From Pseudomonas argentinensis (GTDB lineage Bacteria > Pseudomonadota > Gammaproteobacteria > Pseudomonadales > Pseudomonadaceae): a DNA stretch of 64,000 bases. Under the pieces are notes generated by a model, which was not told the origin of the DNA, did no database searches, and saw only the letters and a list, made by a program, of their open reading frames with translations. Made by a program: the position numbers and the translations under genes. Shown piece after piece: positions 18,525-30,949 of the stretch (positions within the stretch are counted from its first letter, which is position 1; each line of letters begins with the position of its first letter). Location of the stretch: the NCBI RefSeq assembly GCF_001839655.2, contig NZ_CP056087.1, positions 868,001-932,000 on the forward strand, written 5' to 3'.

Positions 18525-19238
18525 ATGCGCATACCTCTTTCGTTCGCCGTGACTACGTTGGCCATCGTTTGCTCAATGTCGGCGTCTGCCGAGAAAATTG
18601 ACTATGACAACCAGGAAAAGTGGACACCACCACCCGCCATCGCCCAGTCGCCTGTGGATATTCGTTCCGATATGGCAATCGAGGGCGATCCCGAGGAATC
18701 GCAGGAAATCGTCTTACGCAATACCGAAGCAGCCCTCAAGGTGGTTGATAATGGCCATGCCGTTGAGGTGGAAACCAATGGGCCTAATGCAAGGATCCGC
18801 GGGCGCCATTTCGAGCTTGCACAGTTCCACTTCCATGCCATGAGTGAGCACACCTTCAATGGGCAGTCGTTTCCGATGGAGGGACATTTTGTGTTCAAGG
18901 CCAAGAATGGGCGGCTTGCGGTGATTGGTGTCATGTACCGCGAAGGCGAACCAAACCGCTTGGCTGGTGAGGTTCTCGATGCGCTTGAAGGCGCCCACGG
19001 TGGCGAAATCGAAAGGGAGGATATAGCCGTGATGCTCCCCGCGAACAGGAGCTACCACCATTATCTCGGCTCGCTCACCACGCCACCTCTGACTGAAAAC
19101 GTCGAGTGGTACCTCATGGACACGCCGGTCACTTTGTCGAAGGCGCAGATCGCAAGTTTCAATGCGCGCTATAGCCATAACAACCGTAAGATCCAGCCGC
19201 TCAATGGCCGACCGTTGGTGCGTTACGTCCAGCAGTGA
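18525..19238 (+). CDS. Periplasmic alpha-type carbonic anhydrase
   Basis: The enzyme interconverts CO2 and bicarbonate. The 237-residue protein has a Sec signal peptide (about residues 1-22, ending SMSASA), so it acts in the periplasm. Alpha-class zinc ligands are visible as FHFH (two His) and a third His in MEGHFVF; SEH provides the conserved Glu/His pair and LGSLTTPPLTENVEW the hydrophobic pocket. The start at 18525 is selected because the signal peptide begins there; an upstream TTG would add 15 unlikely residues. It stands alone in a more AT-rich stretch and may have been acquired horizontally. Confidence 0.93.
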   Translation: MRIPLSFAVTTLAIVCSMSASAEKIDYDNQEKWTPPPAIAQSPVDIRSDMAIEGDPEESQEIVLRNTEAALKVVDNGHAVEVETNGPNARIRGRHFELAQFHFHAMSEHTFNGQSFPMEGHFVFKAKNGRLAVIGVMYREGEPNRLAGEVLDALEGAHGGEIEREDIAVMLPANRSYHHYLGSLTTPPLTENVEWYLMDTPVTLSKAQIASFNARYSHNNRKIQPLNGRPLVRYVQQ

Positions 19239-19436
19239 GTTGTGCGTCTTGATGAGGCTTTGAAAGCGCTCACGTGGCGATAGCGCTCTGGCGTAAACAA
19301 GGGGGCAATTGACGATTGTTTCGTGCTGAGCAAATTGCTCCCTATTGCCGCTGTTTCAGGGTATGGCCAGCGTGGTCGGCCAGTTCGATGAGAGTGCTAA
19401 AAGCAATAGAATTCATGGCCATGGCCATCCTTGCCG

Positions 19437-19892
19437 CTAGCGTGCCGCGTATAAAATGTCGCTCGCACCATGTGCGGTAGTCGTATCACTTGGGGCCAAA
19501 GCGTTCAGCCAAGCCCGTGGCTGATCACAACTTGAGACAGGCCAGTCAGTACTCAGGGCCTGCAGGCGCATCATTTGCTGCCGCTCGGCATCCAGCTCCA
19601 GCTTTTTCACCTGCTCGCGCAGGCCGGCCAGGGCCGAATCGTGGCTAGCCTCGTTGCGCCAGGCCTGGCGCATTGCACGCAAAGGCTTCACCACTTCGCG
19701 TTGCCAGGGCTCGGCGATGCTGCGCAGTTGGGCTTCGCGATGGGGGTCGTGGGCCACACCACGGCTGTCCAGCCACAGCCCGCACAGAACCAGACAGACG
19801 TCTGCGCCAGCGGCCTGCAGTTCCAGGCAGGCGGCTTCCACGCCCGGGCGGGCGTAGAGGGTCGTGGCGAAGGTCCACAGGTCAGCGCTCAT
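19437..19892 (-). CDS. TIGR02444 family protein of unknown function
   Basis: The 151-residue cytoplasmic protein has the conserved start MSADLWTFATTLYARPGVEAACLELQ and the ADVCLVLCGLWLDSRGV block typical of a pseudomonad family (TIGR02444) with no known function. It is mostly helical. The start at 19892 is chosen because upstream in-frame residues are not family-like and would run into the divergent ABC-F gene. The gene is divergent to the ABC-F ATPase gene with only 49 bases between them, as in other Pseudomonas. Confidence 0.85.
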   Translation of the reverse strand: MSADLWTFATTLYARPGVEAACLELQAAGADVCLVLCGLWLDSRGVAHDPHREAQLRSIAEPWQREVVKPLRAMRQAWRNEASHDSALAGLREQVKKLELDAERQQMMRLQALSTDWPVSSCDQPRAWLNALAPSDTTTAHGASDILYAAR

Positions 19893-19924
19893 GCGTGCTC
19901 CGAGTATGTGGCGGGGGACTCTGG

Positions 19925-19930
19925 TAGAAT
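19925..19930 (+). promoter_or_regulatory. Candidate -10 box for yheS (near-leaderless start)
   Basis: TAGAAT stands only 11 bases before the yheS ATG. If used, transcription would start about five bases before the ATG, leaving almost no leader, and no Shine-Dalgarno sequence is visible between them (CCGCCGCCATT). No matching -35 is clear. Confidence 0.35.
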
Positions 19931-19941
19931 CCGCCGCCATT

Positions 19942-21851
<1,910 letters not shown>

Positions 21852-21855
<4 letters not shown>

Positions 21856-22439
21856 ACCTGGAGCTGATCGATTGGGCCTGGCTGGTATCCTGGAGCCAGC
21901 CGCTGATGCGCGCCGGCCAGGTGCTGCTGATCCTCATCCTGGCGTGGGTCGCCCAGCGTATCCTCACCCGCGGCATCACCCGCCTGGGCCAGCGCTACCC
22001 ACAGTTGCCGCCGGAGCTGCTGATGCCGCTGCGGGGCCTGACCCGCTGGCTGATCCTGGGCAGCGCCATCATGCTGGTGCTCGAGCGCCTCGGCGTCTCC
22101 GCCCAGGTGCTGTGGGGCGCGCTGACCGGTTTCGTGGCCGTGGCGGCGATCGCCTTCTTCGCGATCTGGAGCGTGCTGTCCAACATGTTCTGCACGTTGC
22201 TGATCTTCGCCCTCGGGCCGTTTCGCATCGGCGACTGCGTGGAGGTGCTGGAAAGCGCCGACAAGCCGGGCGTGCGCGGCCGCGTGCTGGCCATCAACCT
22301 GTTCTATACCACCCTGGAAGACCTGACCGGCGATGCACCGGGCACCTGGCTGCAGATTCCCAACAGCCTGTTCTTCCAGAAAGCGGTACGCCGCTGGCGC
22401 AACGGCGAGCTGCCGACGGCGGGCAAGATCGAATCCTGA
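21852..22439 (+). CDS. Small MscS-family mechanosensitive ion channel
   Basis: The product (195 residues) is short for MscS: one or two N-terminal membrane helices, the pore-lining helix region (WGALTGFVAVAAIAFFAIWSVLSN), and the beta-domain FRIGDCVEVLESADKPGVRGRVLAINLFYTTLE. The large C-terminal cage is nearly absent. Such proteins form tension-gated channels for osmotic down-shock. The start is a TTG overlapping the yheS stop (TTGA), preceded by a GGAGG site at a suitable distance, indicating translational coupling. Confidence 0.88.
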
Positions 22440-22566
22440 TCCGAGGCGCCGCGGCTTTGGAAAGCCCTGTACGCCACCTATGAAATAGCCTTCGCGCCCC
22501 CTGACGGCATGACGGCAATTGAGGTAGTTTCGACGTTTCGAATAACCCGTCATCGAGGTCACCATC

Positions 22567-23196
22567 ATGGCTCTGGACACCTGGCTCGCTTTCTTCGTCG
22601 CCTGCTGGCTGATCAGCCTGTCGCCGGGCGCCGGGGCCATCGCCTCGATGTCGGCGGGGTTGCAATACGGCTTCTGGCGCGGCTACTGGAACGCCCTGGG
22701 CCTGCAGCTGGGCCTGGCGCTGCAGATCGCCATCGTCGCGGCAGGTGTCGGCGCGGTGCTGGCCACCTCGGCATTGGCCTTCACCCTGATCAAATGGTTT
22801 GGCGTGGTGTACCTGCTGTACCTCGGCTGGTGCCAGTGGCGCGCTCTGCCTGCCGACATGAGCGTCAGCGGCGAGCGCCCCATCGGCCGGCCGCTGAGCC
22901 TGGTGCTGCGCGGCTTTCTGGTGAATTTCGGCAACCCCAAGGCCATCGTCTTCATGCTCGCGGTGCTGCCGCAGTTCATCAATCCCCATGCGCCGCTGAC
23001 CGAGCAGTACCTGGTCATCGGCGTGACCATGGTCACCGTCGACCTGATCGTCATGGCGGGTTACACCGGCCTGGCCGTACGCGTGCTGCGCCTGCTGCGC
23101 ACACCGCGTCAGCAGCGCATCATGAACCGCAGCTTTGGTGCGCTGTTCGTGGGTGCAGCAGCGCTGCTCGCCACCGTGCGCCGCGCTCCCGTTTGA
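22567..23196 (+). CDS. LysE/RhtB-family amino acid exporter
   Basis: The 209-residue protein has about six hydrophobic segments and the family N-terminal block (LSPGAGAIASMSAGLQYGFWRG), plus VNFGNPKAIVFMLAVLPQFI. LysE/RhtB proteins export amino acids or homoserine-type metabolites across the inner membrane; the substrate cannot be read from sequence. The 126-base gap before it suggests its own promoter. The next gene, of the YaiI family, starts 3 bases after its stop and is probably co-transcribed. Confidence 0.9.
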   Translation: MALDTWLAFFVACWLISLSPGAGAIASMSAGLQYGFWRGYWNALGLQLGLALQIAIVAAGVGAVLATSALAFTLIKWFGVVYLLYLGWCQWRALPADMSVSGERPIGRPLSLVLRGFLVNFGNPKAIVFMLAVLPQFINPHAPLTEQYLVIGVTMVTVDLIVMAGYTGLAVRVLRLLRTPRQQRIMNRSFGALFVGAAALLATVRRAPV

Positions 23197-23198
23197 GC

Positions 23199-23651
23199 AT
23201 GCGTGTCTGGATCGATGCCGACGCCTGCCCCCGGCTGGCCCGCGATCAGGTGGTCAAGTTCGCCCTCAAGCGTAACTTCGACGTGGTGCTGGTCGCCGGT
23301 CAGGCGGTGGCGCGCCCCAATTTCGCCTGCGTGAAACTGATCGTGGTACCCAGCGGCCCGGATGCGGCCGACGATTACCTGGTGGAGCACGCCGTGCCGG
23401 GCGAGCTGGTGATCTGCAGCGACGTGCCGCTGGCAGATCGCCTGGTGAAGAAGGGCGTGGTGGCGCTGGATCCCCGCGGTCGCGAGTTCGACGAGCGCAA
23501 TATGGGTGAGCGCCTGGCGGTGCGTAACCTGTTCACCGACCTGCGTGAGCAAGGCCACGTCGGCGGTGGACAGGCGACCTATGGCGACAAGGATCGCCAG
23601 GCCTTTGCCAACTCCCTGGATCGTCTGCTGACGCGTTTAGCGCGGGGTTGA
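23199..23651 (+). CDS. YaiI/YqxD family (UPF0178) protein
   Basis: This 150-residue cytoplasmic protein has the strongly conserved start RVWIDADACP, the ICSDVPLADRLVKKGVVALDPRG centre and a QATYGDKDRQAFANSLDR segment; these define the UPF0178 family. Its Asp-rich pattern resembles a PIN-like nuclease fold, but biochemical function is unknown. The start at 23199 begins just after the LysE-family stop codon. The family is common next to transporters in Pseudomonas. Confidence 0.92.
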   Translation: MRVWIDADACPRLARDQVVKFALKRNFDVVLVAGQAVARPNFACVKLIVVPSGPDAADDYLVEHAVPGELVICSDVPLADRLVKKGVVALDPRGREFDERNMGERLAVRNLFTDLREQGHVGGGQATYGDKDRQAFANSLDRLLTRLARG

Positions 23652-23699
23652 GGTTTCCCTTATTCACTGACGAGCTTGCGAGCTAGGGCTCTGCAAGGG

Positions 23700-23997
23700 C
23701 TAGGGTCTGTTGACGTTTCACGCACGGCCGCGCCGGAGCCCGTTTTTGCGCGAGGCAAGGCACGAGATGCGAAGTTTGGTGGGCCAAATGAGCCATCGAG
23801 TAACGCCGCATCGCGCAAAAACGGGCCCGGCCCTTCGGGTGGGGCCGCCTAGGTTGCGCGAGAAATCTCGCCATGCGTTGTTGGAGGACTTGGCAAGGGA
23901 AAACGCGGACGGCTAGTCCATTCCCTGCGTCCTCCGCCTAGCCTGGCGAGATTTCTCGCGGCAACGCGGCTCGCGCTGAAACGTCAACAGACCCTAG
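23700..23997. mobile_element. Noncoding 298-bp element with perfect 21-bp terminal inverted repeats
   Basis: Both ends carry the same 21-base sequence in opposite orientation, starting CTAGGGTCTGTTGACG at 23700 and mirrored at 23977-23997. Inside, GCCCGTTTTTGCGCGA (23738-23753) pairs with TCGCGCAAAAACGGGC (23811-23826). GTTGCGCGAGAAATCTCGCC (23853-23872) pairs with a near-identical complement at 23945-23965. No transposase or open frame of note is present. This is the architecture of a nonautonomous transposable element (MITE) moved by a transposase encoded elsewhere. CTAG at both outer ends could be the target duplication. A shorter relative lies at 31798-31852. It fills most of the 443-base gap between the YaiI-family gene and elbB. 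Confidence 0.8.
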
Positions 23998-24094
23998 GCG
24001 CCCCCGCAAAAAAAGGCGAAAAAGCGGCGTGTACTTTTGTACATGAGCATTGCGAACCCGTTCTGACGCCGCAGAGCCGACGCGCAGCTGGTCG

Positions 24095-24754
24095 TCATTC
24101 GTGGGTCAGTTCCAGCACGCGATCGACCAGCTTGTTGATGCCCGAGGCCGCTTCGGCGATGGACTTGGCAAGCATGTAGGCCGGGGTGGTCACCAGCTTG
24201 TGCTCGGTGTCTTCGACGATGTCCTCGACGTGGCAGTCCACGTGCTCGGTGCCCATTTGCGTCAGTGCGGCGGCGGTCTCGGCGTCGTTGCCGATGGTGC
24301 AGGTCACGCCGGTGCCGAAGATGCGCGCGGCCATGGCCGGGGCGATGCAGATCAGGCCGACCGGCTTGGCGGCGCTGACGAAGGATTGCGCAGCGGCCAG
24401 CACGTCAGCCTGCACCTTGCAATCGGCGCCCCTGCCTGCGAAGTCGCAGAGGTTCTTGGCGGCGCCGAAGCCGCCCGGCACGATCAGCGCATCGAAGTCG
24501 TCGGCACGCAGTTCGCGCACGTCCTTGATGTTGCCGCGGGCGATGCGCGCCGATTCCACCAGCACGTTGCGGGCGGGCTGCATTTCCTCGCCGTTGAGGT
24601 GGTTGATCACGTGGGCCTGGTCGATATCGGGGGCGAAGCACTGCACCTGGACGCCGCGCTGATCGAGGCGCAGCAGGGTGATGACGCTTTCGTGGATCTC
24701 CGAGCCGTCGTAGACGCCACAACCGGAAAGAATCACTGCAACTTTCTTGTTCAT
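24095..24754 (-). CDS. elbB: ElbB family glyoxalase / amidotransferase-like protein
   Basis: ElbB belongs to the DJ-1/class I glutamine amidotransferase-like superfamily; the E. coli protein has glyoxalase activity and was first linked to isoprenoid synthesis. The 219-residue product shows the N terminus KKVAVILSGCGVYDGSEIHE, the LIVPGGFGAAKNL oxyanion-type loop and the nucleophile elbow GLICIAPAM with its Cys. Length matches the family (about 217). It ends about 100 bases past the terminal-inverted-repeat element, and the next gene (dedA-like) is in the same orientation after about 150 bases. Confidence 0.92.
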   Translation of the reverse strand: MNKKVAVILSGCGVYDGSEIHESVITLLRLDQRGVQVQCFAPDIDQAHVINHLNGEEMQPARNVLVESARIARGNIKDVRELRADDFDALIVPGGFGAAKNLCDFAGRGADCKVQADVLAAAQSFVSAAKPVGLICIAPAMAARIFGTGVTCTIGNDAETAAALTQMGTEHVDCHVEDIVEDTEHKLVTTPAYMLAKSIAEAASGINKLVDRVLELTHE

Positions 24755-24903
24755 CGACCAACTCCTGATGAAGGGCGAGCCCCACGTGGCACGGGTGAGC
24801 GGGGCGTTCGCCGGGGAAAAACCTGCTTGATGTTATGACTGGCCAGTCAGCCAATTGTTACAGCCTTTTGAACCTGGGGCTGGCTTCAGTCAAGCATCGC
24901 GCT

Positions 24904-25455
24904 TCAGCCTTGGCGCTGTCTACGTCGGTACAACCAGACGCCGAGGCCGATCACCAGCAGGGCGCCGAACAGATAGAACTGCACCTGGTGCAGTTCGCCG
25001 AGCAGGCCCTCCAGGGCGCGACCGAGCTTGTAGGCCAGGGTACCGAGCACCATGGCCCAGATCGCCGCACCGATGGCGTCGAGAATCACGTAGCGGCGCC
25101 GCGGGTAGCCGGAAATACCGATGGCCAGTGGCATCACCGTGCGCATGCCATAGAAGAAACGAAAGCCCAGCACCCACAGATCCGGGTGGCGGCGCAGGTA
25201 CACCAGGGCCTTGTCGCTCAGGGCCTGCCACTTGAGCTTGCGCTCGAGAATGCGGCGGCCATGCCGACGGCCCAGATGGAACCACAGCTGGTCGCTGGCA
25301 TAGGTGCCGAGAAAGGCGAACAGGATCACCAGCTCGATCTGCAGGATGCCGCGCAACGCCAGGTAGGCCGCCAGCAACAGTGACATTTCGCCCTCGAGAA
25401 AGGTGCCCAGCGCCAACGCCGGGTAACCGAAGTGCTGCAGCAGATTTTCCAGCAT
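24904..25455 (-). CDS. DedA/SNARE-associated family membrane protein
   Basis: DedA proteins are inner-membrane transporters or scramblases needed for envelope homeostasis, including undecaprenyl phosphate recycling in some members. The 183-residue protein has the family start MLENLLQHFGYPALALGTFLEGE, the FRFFYGMRTVMPLAIGISGYP core and an arginine-rich tail (YRRRQRQG). About four hydrophobic stretches are visible. The start at 25455 gives this conserved N terminus and avoids a longer upstream extension with no family character. Confidence 0.87.
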   Translation of the reverse strand: MLENLLQHFGYPALALGTFLEGEMSLLLAAYLALRGILQIELVILFAFLGTYASDQLWFHLGRRHGRRILERKLKWQALSDKALVYLRRHPDLWVLGFRFFYGMRTVMPLAIGISGYPRRRYVILDAIGAAIWAMVLGTLAYKLGRALEGLLGELHQVQFYLFGALLVIGLGVWLYRRRQRQG

Positions 25456-25660
25456 GGGAGATGACCGTCGAAAATGGGGTGGCAAGGCTACGCCGTTCGA
25501 CAGGCTAAAACAGCATTTGTCGAAATCCTGTGAAATAGCCACGCGCCAGGCTTGCTCCCGGCCGCCGCGGCTTCACGAGCTTTTTACCGCGTGGGATGTG
25601 CCTTATGGGCTGCGACGCGCCGTCGCAGTATTCGTTATGGCCGTCATCATATAGTCATAA

Positions 25661-26728
<1,068 letters not shown>

Positions 26729-26746
26729 CCCCTCCAGGGTAATTCA

Positions 26747-28960
26747 ATGAGCAACGAAGGACTCAGTGAGAACGAACAGCTCGATGTGCCGGCCATCAGC
26801 CTGCCGGTGATCGACGAAGCGCCGGTGGAAGCAGTCGTGGAAACACCCGTAGTCGAAACCGCGGCAGCACCCGTGGCCGTGCCCAGCCTGGATGACAGCA
26901 GCCTGTACATCCATCGCGAACTGTCGCAGCTGCAGTTCAACATCCGCGTGCTGGAACAGGCGCTGGACGAGTCCTACCCGTTGCTCGAACGCCTGAAGTT
27001 CCTGCTGATCTTCTCCAGCAACCTCGACGAGTTCTTCGAGATTCGCGTCGCTGGCCTGAAGAAGCAGATCAACTTCGCCCGTGAGCAGGCCGGCGCTGAC
27101 GGCCTGCAGCCGCATCAGGCACTGTCGCGCATCGCCGATCTGGTGCACGAGCAGGTTGGCCGTCAGTACGCCATCCTCAATGACGTGCTGTTCCCGGAGC
27201 TGGCCAAGCACGGTATCAACTTCATCCGTCGCCGTTACTGGACGACCAAGCACAAGGCCTGGGTGCGCCGTTACTTCCGTGACGAGATCGCCCCGATCAT
27301 CACGCCGATCGGCCTCGACCCGACGCACCCCTTCCCGCTGCTGGTCAACAAGAGCCTGAACTTCATCGTCGAGCTGGAAGGCGTCGACGCCTTCGGTCGC
27401 GACTCCGGTCTGGCGGTGATCCCGGCGCCGCGCCTGCTGCCGCGCATCATCAAGGTGCCGGAAGAGGTGGGTGGTCCGGGCGCCAACTATGTTTTCCTGT
27501 CGTCGATGATCCATGCCCACGCCGATGACCTGTTCCCCGGCATGAAGGTCAAGGGCTGCTACCAGTTCCGCCTGACCCGTAACGCCGACCTGTCGGTCGA
27601 CACCGAGGACGTCGAAGACCTGGCGCGCGCCCTGCGTGGCGAGCTGTTCAGCCGCCGCTACGGTGATGCCGTGCGCCTGGAAGTGGTCGACAGCTGCCCG
27701 AAGCACCTGACCGACCAGTTGCTCAAGCAGTTCGGCCTGTCGGAGCACGAGCTCTATCAGGTCAATGGCCCGGTCAACCTGACGCGCCTGTTCAGCATCA
27801 CCGGCCTGGACAGTCACCCGGAACTGCAGCATGCCCCCTTTACCCCGGTGATCCCCAAGCTGCTGCAGAACAGCGAGAACATCTTCAACGTGGTCAGCAA
27901 GCAGGACATCCTGTTGCTGCATCCCTTCGAGTCCTTCACCCCGGTGGTGGATCTGCTGCGCCAGGCGGCCAAGGATCCCCACGTGCTGGCGATCAAGCAG
28001 ACCCTGTACCGCTCGGGCGCCAACTCGGAAATCGTCGACGCGTTGGTGGAAGCCGCGCGCAACGGCAAGGAAGTGACCGCGGTGATCGAGCTGCGTGCAC
28101 GCTTCGACGAAGAATCCAACCTGGCTCTGGCCAGCCGTCTGCAGGCCGCCGGTGCGGTGGTGATCTACGGCGTGGTCGGCTTCAAGACCCACTCCAAGAT
28201 GATGCTGATCCTGCGCCGCGAGAATGGCGAAATCCGTCGTTACGCGCACCTCGGTACCGGCAACTACCACGCCGGTAACGCGCGGCTGTACACCGACTAC
28301 AGCCTGCTGACCGCCGACGTGGCGCTGGGTGAGGACGTCTCCAAGCTGTTCAGCCAGCTGATCGGCATGGGCAAGACCCTGCGCATGAAGAAGCTGCTGC
28401 ACGCGCCCTTCACCCTGAAGAAGACCCTGCTCGACCTGATCGCCAAGGAGACGGCGAGCGCCGCCGAGGGCAAGCCGGCGCACATCATCGCCAAGTTCAA
28501 CGCGCTGACCGACGCCAAGATCATCCGCGCCCTGTACAAGGCCAGCCAGACCGGCGTGAAGATCGACCTGGTGGTGCGCGGCATGTGCTGCCTGCGCCCG
28601 GGCATTCCCGGGGTGTCGCACAATATCCAGGTGCGCTCGATCATCGGCCGTTTCCTGGAGCACACCCGCGTCTACTACTTCCTCAACGGCGGTGACGAGC
28701 TGATCTACCTGTCCAGTGCCGACTGGATGGAGCGCAACCTCGACAAGCGGGTGGAGACCTGCTTCCCGGTGGAGGGCAAGAAGCTCATCACCCGGGTCAA
28801 GAAGGAACTGGAGGCCTACCTCACCGACAACACCCACGCCTGGGTACTGCAGCCCGATGGCCGCTACCTGCGGCTGTCGCCAACCGGCAACCAGAACTCG
28901 CGCAGCGCGCAAGCCAGCCTGTTGGAGAAGCTCAGCGCACCGGTGATCACCGCGCGCTGA
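26747..28960 (+). CDS. ppk1: Polyphosphate kinase Ppk1
   Basis: Ppk1 makes polyphosphate from ATP, important for stress survival, motility and biofilm. The 737-residue enzyme has an extra acidic, Val/Ala-rich N-terminal stretch (about 45 residues) before the core start [21 protein letters not shown]. In the catalytic domains the phosphohistidine region is [15 protein letters not shown], and [20 protein letters not shown] and [16 protein letters not shown] are family blocks. The phosphatase partner gene ppx, often divergent from it in Pseudomonas, is not here: the convergent neighbour is an acyl-CoA dehydrogenase 29 bases away. Confidence 0.96.
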   Translation: MSNEGLSENEQLDVPAISLPVIDEAPVEAVVETPVVETAAAPVAVPSLDDSSLYIHRELSQLQFNIRVLEQALDESYPLLERLKFLLIFSSNLDEFFEIRVAGLKKQINFAREQAGADGLQPHQALSRIADLVHEQVGRQYAILNDVLFPELAKHGINFIRRRYWTTKHKAWVRRYFRDEIAPIITPIGLDPTHPFPLLVNKSLNFIVELEGVDAFGRDSGLAVIPAPRLLPRIIKVPEEVGGPGANYVFLSSMIHAHADDLFPGMKVKGCYQFRLTRNADLSVDTEDVEDLARALRGELFSRRYGDAVRLEVVDSCPKHLTDQLLKQFGLSEHELYQVNGPVNLTRLFSITGLDSHPELQHAPFTPVIPKLLQNSENIFNVVSKQDILLLHPFESFTPVVDLLRQAAKDPHVLAIKQTLYRSGANSEIVDALVEAARNGKEVTAVIELRARFDEESNLALASRLQAAGAVVIYGVVGFKTHSKMMLILRRENGEIRRYAHLGTGNYHAGNARLYTDYSLLTADVALGEDVSKLFSQLIGMGKTLRMKKLLHAPFTLKKTLLDLIAKETASAAEGKPAHIIAKFNALTDAKIIRALYKASQTGVKIDLVVRGMCCLRPGIPGVSHNIQVRSIIGRFLEHTRVYYFLNGGDELIYLSSADWMERNLDKRVETCFPVEGKKLITRVKKELEAYLTDNTHAWVLQPDGRYLRLSPTGNQNSRSAQASLLEKLSAPVITAR

Positions 28961-28989
28961 TCGCAGCCTGCAAGGGCCCGTTTTTCATT

Positions 28990-30789
28990 TCAGAACCAGG
29001 CGTCCTGCATCGCCCGACAGGTATCGTCGCGGCGCGCCAGGATATCCAGGTCGTGGTGGCAACCGGGCACTTCCCTGAGCAGGAAGTAGCGCGCGGTCTG
29101 CAGCTTGCCGTCGTAGAAGTCGGCATCGGCGCCGTTGCCGGCCAGCCGCCCCTGTTCGGCGCGCAGCGCCTGTTCCAGCCAGCGCCAGCCGAGTACCAGG
29201 TGGCCGAAGGCCTTGAGGTACAGCGCCGAGTCGGCGAGGGCCGTGTTGACGTGGCCCTGCTGCAGATCGCCGAGCAGGCCGAGGGTCACCTCGGACACCC
29301 GAGCCAGCAGGGCCTGCAAGGGCTGGCGCAGGGCGTCCAGTTCGCTGAATGGCTCGGCGCGCTGGCAGGTGTCGTTGATCCGCTGACGCAGCGCCTGCAG
29401 CGCCGCGCCGCCGTGCTGGCCGACCTTGCGGCCCAGCAGGTCGAGGGACTGGATACCGTGGGTGCCCTCGTGGATCGGGTTGAGGCGGTTGTCGCGGTAG
29501 TACTGCTCCACGGGGTGATCGCGGGTGTAGCCGTGGCCGCCGAGAATCTGGATCGCCAGGGCATTGGCCTGCAGGCAGTACTCGGACGGCCAGGACTTGG
29601 CGATGGGGGTCAGCAGGTCGAGCAGCTGGGCGGCCTGCTCGCGCTGGCCGGCGTCTTCCAGGGTCTGGCTGTCGTCGACCAGACGGGCGCAATACAGCAC
29701 CAGGTCGAAGCCGCCCTCCACGTAGGCTTTCTGGGTCAGCAGCATGCGCCGCACGTCGGCGTGCTCGATGATCGCCACCTGGCCGCCGGCCTGCTTGGCG
29801 TCGGGCAGCCGCCCCTGGGGTCGCTGGCGGGCGTAGTCGAGCGAGTACAGGTAGCCGGCATAGCCGAGCATCACCGCGCCCATGCCCACGCCGATGCGCG
29901 CCTCGTTCATCATCTGGAACATGTAGGACAGCCCGGCATGGGGCTTGCCGACCAGATAGCCTACGCAATTGCCCTGATCGCCGAAGTTCAGTGCCGTGGA
30001 GGTGGTGCCCCGCCAGCCCATCTTGTGGAACAGGCCGGCCAGGGTCACGTCGTTGCGGGCGCCGAGGCTGCCGTCTTCTTCGACCATGAACTTCGGCACG
30101 ATAAACAGCGAAATGCCCTTCACCCCGGCCGGTGCATCGGGCAGGCGAGCCAGCACCAGGTGGACGATGTTCTCGCTGAGGTCGTGATCGCCGCCGGAGA
30201 TGAAGATCTTGTTGCCCTTGAGGCGGTAGCTGCCATCGCCTGCCGGCTCGGCGCGGGTGCGGATATCGGCGAGGGAGGAGCCGGCGTGGGGCTCGGTCAG
30301 CGCCATGGTGCCGAAGAAGCGCCCGTCGATGATCGGCTGCAGAAAACGGCGCTTCTGCGCTTCATCACCAAAGGCCTCGATCAGGTTGGCGGCAGCCATG
30401 CTCAGCAACGGGTAGGACGCCGTGGCGATGTTGGCAGCCTGGAAATGCGCGAAGCAGGCCTGGGACAAGAGGTTGGGCAGCTGCATGCCGCCCAGCTCGA
30501 AGTCTCGCGTGGCGTTGAGGAAGCCGGCCTCGTTGAAGGCCTGCAACGCCGGTTTGACCTCGGCGATCAGTCTGGCGCCGCCGTCGACGTATTGCGGCTC
30601 GTGCTCGTCGTTCTTGCGGTTGTGCGGGGCGAACAGGTTTTCGGCGATGCTGCGCGCCGTGCCCAGGGCGGCGTCAAAGGTTTCCCGGTTGTGCTCGCTG
30701 AAGCGCGGGCGCTGGCTGAGTACCTCGGCGTCGAGCACTTCGTAGAGTTCGAATGCCAGGTTGCGGGCGCTGAGCAGGGTATCGGACAT
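28990..30789 (-). CDS. Acyl-CoA dehydrogenase with extended C-terminal domain (DmdC/FadE-like)
   Basis: This 599-residue flavoenzyme is of the longer acyl-CoA dehydrogenase class, with an extra C-terminal domain. Family blocks visible are MALTEPHAGSSLADIRTRA and KGISLFIVPKF for FAD and substrate, and LNPIHEGTHGIQSLDLLGRKV, whose Glu is a candidate catalytic base. It would introduce a double bond into acyl-CoA thioesters; the chain type cannot be told. The start at 30789 is chosen since MSDTLLSARNLAFELYEVL matches the usual N terminus; an upstream ATG adds 20 unlikely residues. Its upstream region faces the rlmJ promoter. Confidence 0.9.
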   Translation of the reverse strand: MSDTLLSARNLAFELYEVLDAEVLSQRPRFSEHNRETFDAALGTARSIAENLFAPHNRKNDEHEPQYVDGGARLIAEVKPALQAFNEAGFLNATRDFELGGMQLPNLLSQACFAHFQAANIATASYPLLSMAAANLIEAFGDEAQKRRFLQPIIDGRFFGTMALTEPHAGSSLADIRTRAEPAGDGSYRLKGNKIFISGGDHDLSENIVHLVLARLPDAPAGVKGISLFIVPKFMVEEDGSLGARNDVTLAGLFHKMGWRGTTSTALNFGDQGNCVGYLVGKPHAGLSYMFQMMNEARIGVGMGAVMLGYAGYLYSLDYARQRPQGRLPDAKQAGGQVAIIEHADVRRMLLTQKAYVEGGFDLVLYCARLVDDSQTLEDAGQREQAAQLLDLLTPIAKSWPSEYCLQANALAIQILGGHGYTRDHPVEQYYRDNRLNPIHEGTHGIQSLDLLGRKVGQHGGAALQALRQRINDTCQRAEPFSELDALRQPLQALLARVSEVTLGLLGDLQQGHVNTALADSALYLKAFGHLVLGWRWLEQALRAEQGRLAGNGADADFYDGKLQTARYFLLREVPGCHHDLDILARRDDTCRAMQDAWF

Positions 30790-30919
30790 GGTGGTTCTCC
30801 GCTGGAATGAGGCCAGTCTAGGGGCCGGCCCAGATGCCGCCAGCATCATCGAAACCGGTGATACCCGGGGAGAAGTCGAACGGCGTCGGGCAGGCGCTGC
30901 ACCAGGCGCCCAGGCCGGC

Positions 30920-30925
30920 TACAAT
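30920..30925 (+). promoter_or_regulatory. Candidate -10 box for rlmJ
   Basis: TACAAT lies 25 bases before the rlmJ ATG, leaving a short leader that includes the CAGGAG ribosome binding site. No good -35 match is visible at 16-18 bases upstream. Confidence 0.35.
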
Positions 30926-30949
30926 TCGCCTCCTGCTCAGGAGTCGATG

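Noticed and set aside
23652..24094. Small RNA or protein gene inside the terminal-inverted-repeat element
   Set aside because: Open frames there are short and made of repeat sequence; no promoter or terminator pattern suggests an independent gene.
26744..28912. Long minus-strand open frame opposite ppk1
   Set aside because: The plus strand has all Ppk1 motifs; the opposite frame lacks any family signature and has the composition of an antisense shadow.
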